Source: Plantago ovata | Lineage: Eukaryota > Streptophyta > Magnoliopsida > Lamiales > Plantaginaceae | Length of the DNA stretch: 64,000 nt | NCBI GenBank assembly: GCA_028274465.1 | Contig: CM051455.1 | Location: forward strand, 39,679,290 to 39,743,289 | Reading direction: 5' to 3' | Part shown: positions 57,180 to 64,000 of the stretch, in pieces | Layout: every line of letters starts with the position of its first letter | Position numbering within the stretch: position 1 is the stretch's first letter | Made by a program: the position numbers and the translations under genes | The notes under the pieces: generated by a model | Told to the model about the DNA's origin: nothing | The model's database searches: none | The model's input: only the letters and a program-made list of their open reading frames with translations

Positions 57180-57978
57180 ATTCGTCAAAAGTCAATCCGT
57201 GAGGATAATTATCGACGGATAGTTTATTCGTCGGTATATTCTAAAAACCAGTCTTGGTCCGATCAACCAACTATTCGTCAGTAACGACTTATTTACAGAT
57301 GGGATCCCTCGGTAATTAACTAACGAATTGGTATTTTTTACCAACGGATAATTCTGCCGGTAAATAGATGGTTTTTTTTTTTTTTTGTGTTTTAAATTCC
57401 TTGCAGTCGTTGCAATATATTCATAGTTTGTTCAAATAAATTATAAAATATGTTTTATGTTAATTTTAGAGTTAATATTATCATAATTTATTAAAAAATT
57501 AAATTAATACAAAAAATAAAATAAATAATGGATGATGACACGCCGTCATCCGTCACCAATGCAGAGAAACAGGAGGACGGCATCGAGGTAAAAAAAAACA
57601 AAAAAAACTTAACAACGCATCGTCGTCCGCCACCATTACTACTGGACTTTAACCAAGCTCTCGTTGAGGCATCACCGGGAAGCTTCCACCTTGCATTTAA
57701 TTCACCGGAGATTGCGCACGAGAGATGAGTACAAGAAGTCCGGTCGTAGAGAATCGTAGAGAAGAATGTGAGTCGGGGAACGGGTGAAGAGCTTTTTATT
57801 TGAAATTAGAAAAAAAAAATAAAAAATGATAGAGCTGCATGTTGCAAAAACTTCCCCGTAGTTTATGGAGCAATGTTTCCCATGTTCATTGTCTCTAATG
57901 ATAGGCTTTGCTTTAGCACGTAGGTAGGCGCATGATCAAATGTTGCAATGATTATTTTTCATTAGCATTTATAGGATT
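57180..57978. other. Spacer with CGACGGAT-type repeats and a weak reading frame
   Basis: CGACGGAT, CGTCGG and CCAACGGATAATTCTGCCGG words (57210-57370) resemble CACTA-type transposon subterminal repeats. The 66-codon frame at 57528-57728 has no recognised domain; I do not call it. Confidence 0.4.
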
Positions 57979-58168
57979 TGTTTTTTAAACTACAAATATT
58001 ACAACTACTAATACATTAATAATGATATACAAATTTTCTAAATCATCATATTTCTCCATATTTAAATCTACCTTATACTCCGTCACCGCGGGGATCGAAC
58101 TATGCACCTCTCATTCACTATTCCAACTCATTACCGCTGCACAACTTTATGACTTTCTAAAACCCGGG
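57979..58168 (-). mobile_element. tRNA-derived SINE, minus strand
   Basis: Minus strand: GTGCAGCGGTAATGAGTTGG, GTGAATGAGAGGTGCATAGT, box B GTTCGATCCCC and a tail ending GTAGTTTAAAAAAC. Identical 12-bp TSD ATTTATAGGATT at 57967-57978 and 58169-58180. Confidence 0.93.
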
Positions 58169-58419
58169 ATTTATAGGATTAATCAAGTCAAATAGTTGAA
58201 ACTCTAATAATAACCACAAGTACGAATACGTAAGAATCGCAACCCTTGATACATTACAAATTTAGAATACGAATAGGTTATAAATATGCTTATTTTTCAA
58301 TTCATAACTCTATATATTCTGATATATTATCAAAAGTATTAATATTTAATTTAATTATGATATGATATAGAAAGTACCTCCTTACACAAAGATCACTCAC
58401 ACGTATAAGCATCTTAGAT

Positions 58420-58745
58420 GTATACACGATGTAAGGAGACACCGCTGTCTACTGGTCTCAAATAGGACATACACGCAGGGAGCTCAGAGCGGGCTTGGCG
58501 TCGGATCTTTTTGGAAGAAATTAGAGGAAGCTCGGGAGCAAAAGACCTACATGGGAAGTCGGCTTACGTGAAGTAGACATGATAGTACACAAGACTGACA
58601 TGATCCTAGAAAACAGGGGATCCTATCTCCTTGCTCTCCTTCCCCACTATAAATACAAGGTCTTGGAGCATTTATGAGATATGCATTTAATATCTAATAA
58701 TTATCTCTTTGTAGCTCTTTCGCGCTCAATTAATGCATTGTTTCT
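58420..58745 (+). other. Gypsy-like LTR fragment
   Basis: GC-richer than its surroundings, with GGGAAGTCGGCTTACGTGAA and a TATA-type CACTATAAATACAAGG (near 58654) followed by TTGGAGCA. Looks like an LTR U3/R segment; ends not found. Confidence 0.45.
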
Positions 58746-58866
58746 TTCACTTTAGATCCAGACTCATTCAATTCAGTTCAAGTTTATTGAGTTCAGTTTA
58801 TTAAGTTCAGTTTAGTTCAGACTTATATAGTTCAGTTCCATTCTTCAGACGAATGCAACCTAAGCC
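58746..58866 (-). mobile_element. Decayed Tourist-like MITE fragment
   Basis: CAATTCAGTTCAAGTTTATT, several GTTCAGTTTA words, and a right end CTTCAGACGAATGCAACC resembling the TIR of the 28.4- and 40.0-kb copies. A further trace lies at 61200-61345. Confidence 0.6.
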
Positions 58867-59451
58867 TAATGTCTACCTCCGATTTGTTCAAGGCAATCGA
58901 TCCCGATTGATGTAATAATGAATGCACCGCAAAACTTCTCTTCGCCCGTATGCTAATTTTGCTATTGTTCTTCATGCATGTAGATGATAATACTTGCGAG
59001 TACTAAACGTGAGGGGATTAGTGCCTTTTAACCAATCTGTTTTGGACAAACTGGATGTAGACTTTATTTGAATTCGTGTGGAAAACGTAGAGTGTGGAAT
59101 ATTGAGTTATAAATGCAAACCTCTTAAATGCTCCAAGGCATTGTATATATAGAGGGGAGCGAGGGGACCAGATCATGTATATACGGAGATTCTAATTAAC
59201 AATCGTTAGTATGGTCATGTCTTCTCCGTGCAGGCCAAATATTGTGTAGATCTTCTATACTACTCCGTAGAAACTACTCAATTCATGAAACTGTCCACTG
59301 ACGCAAGAGACACATATGAAAATGGCAACAATCAGTTAACCTCATCATTTCCTCCAAAATTCTACAAATCTTTATCACATTCTCTCAAAAATCAATTCAA
59401 AGAATTGTAGTAACATTGACATAGTAACCGCAAAAGTCGTCGGCAATTAAC

Positions 59452-60378
59452 TGTTGGAAAATGTATGCAGAATAGTATCGGAATGATAATCTGGAAATGT
59501 ATAGGATTTAGAACTGTAGAGCCGAGCGTTAGTACTCTTTCTTTAAGACTTTATTCGTCCTACACTTGGTACTTACAGAATTCAACGAACAGTCTCCCAA
59601 GATAGAACTGCAGGTGAGAACGTATAACAAGTACTGGAATATACAAACTCGGGTGGACTACTACAATATGAGAAGCTTTGGTTTTCTGGAGATATAGAGA
59701 AGAATGAGAGAGCAGATTCAATGGTGTGATTCTGCAACACTAGAATGTTTTATTTATAATAGGCCAAGTGGTGTGACGAACATCGGCAAATTAATGAAAG
59801 AACACAAAGGTTCATTCGAAAAGACACAAGGATTTGCTCAGAAGACTTGGAACGAAAAAACACAATTTTTCATTCAAGTTTCATGTCTGTTCGCTTCAAA
59901 ACACTTCTTCTAATTGGACCCAAATGCAAAGTTAGTATTTGGTCCAAAAAAATAATATCCACCACTAGCCTAGCCTAGCCAAGGCCCACGGACCCTCAAC
60001 CCAAGGCATGTGCGTTCGGATGAACCGAGGAGCCATCTAGCTCCTCTCCCCTTCCAAAAGCATGGGTACCCCCAAGGGGTCCAACCTATAACCCATTTCA
60101 TGCCTTCTTATTTAATTTACCCCTTCTCAACTTTAGTTATGTGGGATATCTCCCAAGTCCCAACACCAACCTTTGGTATTCCATACCATGTATTTGAATT
60201 TCAATTACTCTTTCACCACAAAAGGAATTTTAGTAATTCTTTTTTAAGTGTCTTATACTACTATAGTAGATTCATACACGATTGATCGGGAAACCTCCGT
60301 TTCCGACGTGTGGGGCCCCTTTGGTTGATGTACAAAGTCATGGACAAACCACAATTGAGTTTAGCTAAAATTCCAACA
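59452..60378 (+). mobile_element. Solo LTR, 927 bp
   Basis: Begins TGTTGGAA and ends TTCCAACA, an 8-bp inverted repeat. Flanked by perfect 5-bp TTAAC at 59447-59451 and 60379-60383. No internal region. The small reading frames within it are not genes. Lineage not determined. Confidence 0.93.
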
Positions 60379-60383
60379 TTAAC

Positions 60384-61346
60384 GTGGGTAAAGGAGAATA
60401 TGGAAGCAAAAATGCGGCCACGAAGCAAACTACTATGCAACCAACGATCACGGCACGCAATGCTACAAATCGGATTTTAAGGTTTCAAGGGAGAATATGG
60501 AAGTAATGGAGAATTGTGTAACAAACAGAGATGATTCATCGATGTGAAGTACCTCTTCTTCCCCTGATGAGTTAATTGGGATAAGGAGAATAGCCGTAGT
60601 CCAGTGATTGTATGTTGCAGGATGAGATTTCAACGGTAACAAAACGGTTTCTGAACAACAAATTGACAAACCATGGGCGAACGCGATCACAGGTGATAGG
60701 CTTCAATTCCTTCTCAGTTCTCATGGTCTCCCTATTAGTTTTTCTTCTCAGGTAATAAACTAATGTGTAATATATCATTATATCATTATTTTTTTCACCT
60801 ATATGTAACATTCCCTATCCATAATGCTAGCTTACTGGATAGATATGAAATCCACTATAGAAACATACGAAACATAATGCATGCATGCATGTACACCATT
60901 TCAAAACGCACCTTATAATGCAGAACAAATTAACAAAAAGGTCATATTACCTACTCCAACCTCCGAAGCAATTTATAAATTGAGATAATTTAGCTACTAC
61001 CTGATTCGATTCATAATACTTTACTCATTTTTATTTTATATAGTTGTATCATAAACATTTGTATATTTCTTAACAAAAAAACTATCTCACATATCCCCTT
61101 AAATTGCGAATTACGCGGTAATTGTAGTGGATAATGTTTTATAAGACTGATGAATATTTTCATCTGAACAAAATAACACATTATATTCAATTATAAGTTC
61201 ACTTAAAATTCAATAAGTTTAGTTTAATGTATATTTGTCTAATTAGTTGCATTTTACAATATAAATAAATTCAGTTCATTTCAAACTATTCAGTGGAACT
61301 TAAAAAAAAATTGAATTTGTTCAATTTTGATATATAAGTTCAGTCG
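60384..61346. other. Spacer
   Basis: No gene. CATAATGCATGCATGCATGT at 60873-60892 contains a short ATGC palindromic repeat. Confidence 0.45.
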
Positions 61347-61355
61347 ATATTTACC

Positions 61356-61680
61356 AAAGATCATGGTGGAAACGGATTCGGAAGTTGTCTACAAACTCGT
61401 CAACGCCACAAACACGACAGAGCACCCGCTACAGAACTTACTTGAAGATGTGTGGAGTTTCCTTCGCCGTCCATGGGAGAGCGTTTTGCAACATACTAAA
61501 CGTGAGGGGAATGCGTTCGCGGATTCCTTGGCAAAGCTAGGACACGAGGTGGATGGGCTCAGCCTTTGGGAGGTGCCCCCTCCATCTCTCCTTTCGTTTT
61601 TGAATAAAGATGTAGATGACCTCGTCCTCATAGATTAGTACTCGCTTGAGTATTTTTATTTTCATTCAGAGCAAAAAAAA
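61356..61680 (+). mobile_element. Very short LINE copy: RNase H end only
   Basis: The open frame reads VETDSEVVYKLVNATNTTEH, LLEDVWSFLRRPWESVLQHT and REGNAFADSLAKLGHEVDGL, the last third of a plant LINE RNase H domain including NAFADSLAKLG. It ends in a stop at 61636-61638, a short 3' UTR and poly(A). ATATTTAcc (61347-61355) and ATATTTAtcc (61681 on) are the likely TSD. Severe 5' truncation on insertion. Confidence 0.85.
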
Positions 61681-61690
61681 ATATTTATCC

Positions 61691-62032
61691 GGCTTAAATT
61701 TGTTACGTTGATTTAATTTGTTGTATTTTACAAAATATATATATGCCTAAACATGCATCATATAATATTCATTACAAATCCCAAAAGATTCCAAGAATCG
61801 AATCATATACATATCTGCTACAAATTCATAGTACATCTCCTCTTCAATAATTTACGCGCGCTTTCAATAACCATAATCACTATGGTACGTTATAAACATG
61901 TCACACGTCTAACAAGTACTGGATGTAGCATCAATTTGTACCAGTATGTCAAAATACTATAGAAAAGAAAGAAGCTTATACCCATCAATTTAATTACTAG
62001 TAGTACTAGCTAGGCTAAGTAGATACAATCGA
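61691..62032. other. 3' flank of the WIP gene
   Basis: AT-rich; no separate feature seen. Confidence 0.45.
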
Positions 62033-62482
62033 TCACTGCAACAGATCATGATCATCATCCTGCTCAATTTCAGAAGCAGCTTCATCATCTTGATCTTCAA
62101 GTCCACTACTACCACCATAAGCTCCATGACCATACCCAAATGCTTTCACGTGATCTTTAAGTGACCTCTTGTGCTTAAAATCCGACCCGCAAATGCAGTA
62201 CCAGAGCTTCCCACAATTCTTCTCATGGGTTCTCCAATCACCCCTAACCGCGAAAGCCTTGCCACATTTTCGGCACATGAAAGGTTTGCTACCATGTTTT
62301 CTCTTGTAGTGTGTCTGTAGGGTTCTAAAGTCTTTCAATGGCTTTGCTCTTGGGTGATCAATGTTGTTTCTGCATCCAGGGGAGCAACAATAGCAAGGTA
62401 GTCTGAGCATCCCCGTCGGTTGGGTCCCACGGAGTGATTCTGGGCCCCTTCTGTATTGAGAGCCGTGGCCCCACATGTGCAT
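62033..62482 (-). CDS. WIP-family C2H2 zinc-finger protein, last exon only (WIP4/WIP2-like)
   Basis: The exon starts at a splice acceptor (minus-strand AG at 62484-62483) with [20 protein letters not shown] and ends in a stop at 62033-62035, 149 codons. Fingers: [35 protein letters not shown] and [19 protein letters not shown], the near-invariant WIP domain, then an acidic Asp/Glu tail. In this family exon 1 supplies the WIP motif and the first finger up to ..NNLQ; I find no such exon in 62485-64000, so it lies beyond the window after an intron of more than 1.5 kb. Members are nuclear transcription factors acting in transmitting tract, root-tip, vein and seed-coat development. Nearness to NEK5 favours WIP4. 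Confidence 0.93.
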   Translation of the reverse strand: MHMWGHGSQYRRGPESLRGTQPTGMLRLPCYCCSPGCRNNIDHPRAKPLKDFRTLQTHYKRKHGSKPFMCRKCGKAFAVRGDWRTHEKNCGKLWYCICGSDFKHKRSLKDHVKAFGYGHGAYGGSSGLEDQDDEAASEIEQDDDHDLLQ

Positions 62483-64000
62483 CTTTTTTACGTATAAACA
62501 AGAATAGAAGGGTTAGAGTAGAGAATTAATATAAATGGATAAATCTACTATTGGTCTCTACAATTTTAAGTATGAACCGTGTGTCCAGAATCGAAGTAGC
62601 ATGCAACATACTCCTAGTAAAAACTACACGTGTAGCATTTGTCTTAAAAGATTCAGATATATATCCATGCCTGAATGGCTGATGGTGCAAATCTATTACA
62701 TCAAGAATATATGCAGGCAAGCAGCATCATTACGCAAAACACATTACAACTTAAAATTGGATGAAACTGAAAATCTGTAGGAAAAAATGGGGAAAAGGCT
62801 AAAAAGTTGAGTGGTCACTTCCTTAAGAAAGAATTAGCTAGGGCCTAGGAACACAAGTGTTGTTCAAGTTACATGATACCCCGGATTATGAAGATAAGAT
62901 AAGAGGTTCTCCATTTACATAACATTATTATCAAGATTCGAATATTGCTATCTATTGCCTAAACATTACTTAGTCAATGAATTTTGTTTCACAAAAGTAG
63001 TATACCTTTTTCTTTAATTTTTAAAATAGTGCTGGGATAAATCTTGAATGTAAAGGGCAAAATGATCAGTGGCTAGTACCTACATGTATGATTGAAAATC
63101 TAGCAGTGAATCTATGGTATTGAAGACAGATAGGATGGAAAAGTACAACATATGGTGCAGTTAAACAATTTCCAACGTCCAACTTTAAGGCTCTGCATGA
63201 CAAACTGATGATGGAGTGAGCTCTAGGTATGGGGCTTCTAATTATTACATGTCCATGTACAACTGTGTATGTGTGTATCTGTTTCACAAAATAAACTAAT
63301 TTACCACACATAGATAAGTGACAAAATTCTACTCTATAACTTACTTTATTAATATTTACCAAACAATAAAAAATAATAAGTTGGAACCACCTTATAAGTT
63401 TTCTGATTAACTTAAGTACTTAACACACAATATAAACATGGTTTCAATGCATTTGATAATTGATCAAATTGGTCACTCATGTGAGTTAAGACGATACCAG
63501 TTTTAAAACAGACAATACAAATCACTTTTTCCAACTTTATAAATTAACCATTCAAAACCCTTCTCTTTAAGCTAGATAAATGTAAAACTTTTTCGTGCTA
63601 TGAGTATGTCATATATAAAATATCTAGCTATTATATATAATTATGTGCTACTCATATTCGGATCCTGTAAATTTCCTTTCCTCAAGTTGAGCTTTTACTA
63701 TTTTCTTGATAGAAGATTCTTTTCTATTCAAAGAAGATTGTATGATCATCTCTTAAGCATTCAAGTTCAAATTTGAACTTGAAACTGAGCTACAAATGTT
63801 AAGGACAAACTTCAATAAAAGAAATGTACTAATAGTACATAAAAGCATTAGGAATGATGTCTGAGTTGTTCAATCACAATTAAATGAAGTGTGGTAACCA
63901 TCTTAGCTAGCTTGATTTTGCCAGACAAATCATTTCAAGAAAGACACGCAGAGGATTTATAACCGCACAAAATCAAATCATACTACTAATTAATCCAGTT
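62483..64000 (-). other. Presumed long intron of the WIP gene
   Basis: No exon with the WIP first finger (CxxC...H with a NNLQ end) is present on the minus strand. A plus-strand frame at 62535-62780 contains YTCSICLKRFRY, superficially like half a zinc finger, but has no histidine pair and is on the wrong strand. Confidence 0.5.

Noticed and set aside
57528..57728. 66-codon frame starting MDDDTPSSVTNAEK
   Set aside because: Short, no homology recognised, flanked by AT-rich repeats; not enough support.
62535..62780. Plus-strand frame with YTCSICLKRFRY, half a zinc finger
   Set aside because: No histidine pair, wrong strand relative to the WIP gene, and no splice signals; chance.

Overview
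The window is nuclear DNA of a eudicot plant. The genes have short GT-AG introns in AT-rich DNA, the encoded proteins match Arabidopsis families closely, and the spacers are full of plant SINEs, LINEs, LTR remnants and MITEs. TTCAGTTCAG-type MITEs and frequent 'tactccgta' strings make me lean to Caryophyllales (amaranth, spinach or quinoa relatives); that is inference only.

Layout. 1-12.8 kb is a compact gene block: the 3' part of a gar2-like gene (+), an 873-aa LRR receptor pseudokinase (-), about 4 kb of repeat-bearing spacer, then a DNAJC9/AtJ6-type J-protein (+, 8 exons). From memory, their Arabidopsis counterparts lie together at AT5G06910-AT5G06940, so this looks like conserved microsynteny. 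13.4-24.5 kb mixes a 5'-truncated LINE with a 17-bp target-site duplication (TSD), GTTTCA-rich minisatellites, a decayed CWC22 copy, an intact GDSL esterase/lipase gene, a Ty1-copia remnant with intact gag, and a frameshifted jacalin-lectin gene. 24.5-44.6 kb is gene-free and built of nested transposons: a 12-copy ~59-bp minisatellite, SINEs, Tourist-like MITEs, a 2.95-kb hAT-like element inserted into an older LINE, and a near full-length LINE (33.3-39.1 kb) interrupted by an 867-bp Mutator-like insertion. 45-48.9 kb holds a 13-exon NEK kinase gene. 49-61.7 kb is again repeats: a Stowaway MITE, two solo LTRs with perfect 5-bp TSDs, a Cassandra-type element carrying 5S-rRNA-like sequence, SINEs and LTR debris. 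At 62.0-62.5 kb is the last exon of a WIP zinc-finger gene (-), whose first exon lies beyond the window. NEK plus WIP recalls Arabidopsis AT3G20860-AT3G20880, a second likely synteny block.

The genes are ordinary single-copy plant genes with separate regulation; nothing suggests a gene cluster or joint pathway. I found no convincing new biological system. The most informative signals are the datable nested insertions, the LRR protein lacking kinase catalytic residues, paired E2F-like sites upstream of the J-protein, the ATGA overlap between LINE ORF1 and ORF2, the Cassandra 5S modules, and several Helitron-like 3' hairpins. Splice sites, starts and TSDs were read by eye and checked for frame; family names come from remembered homologues, not searches.
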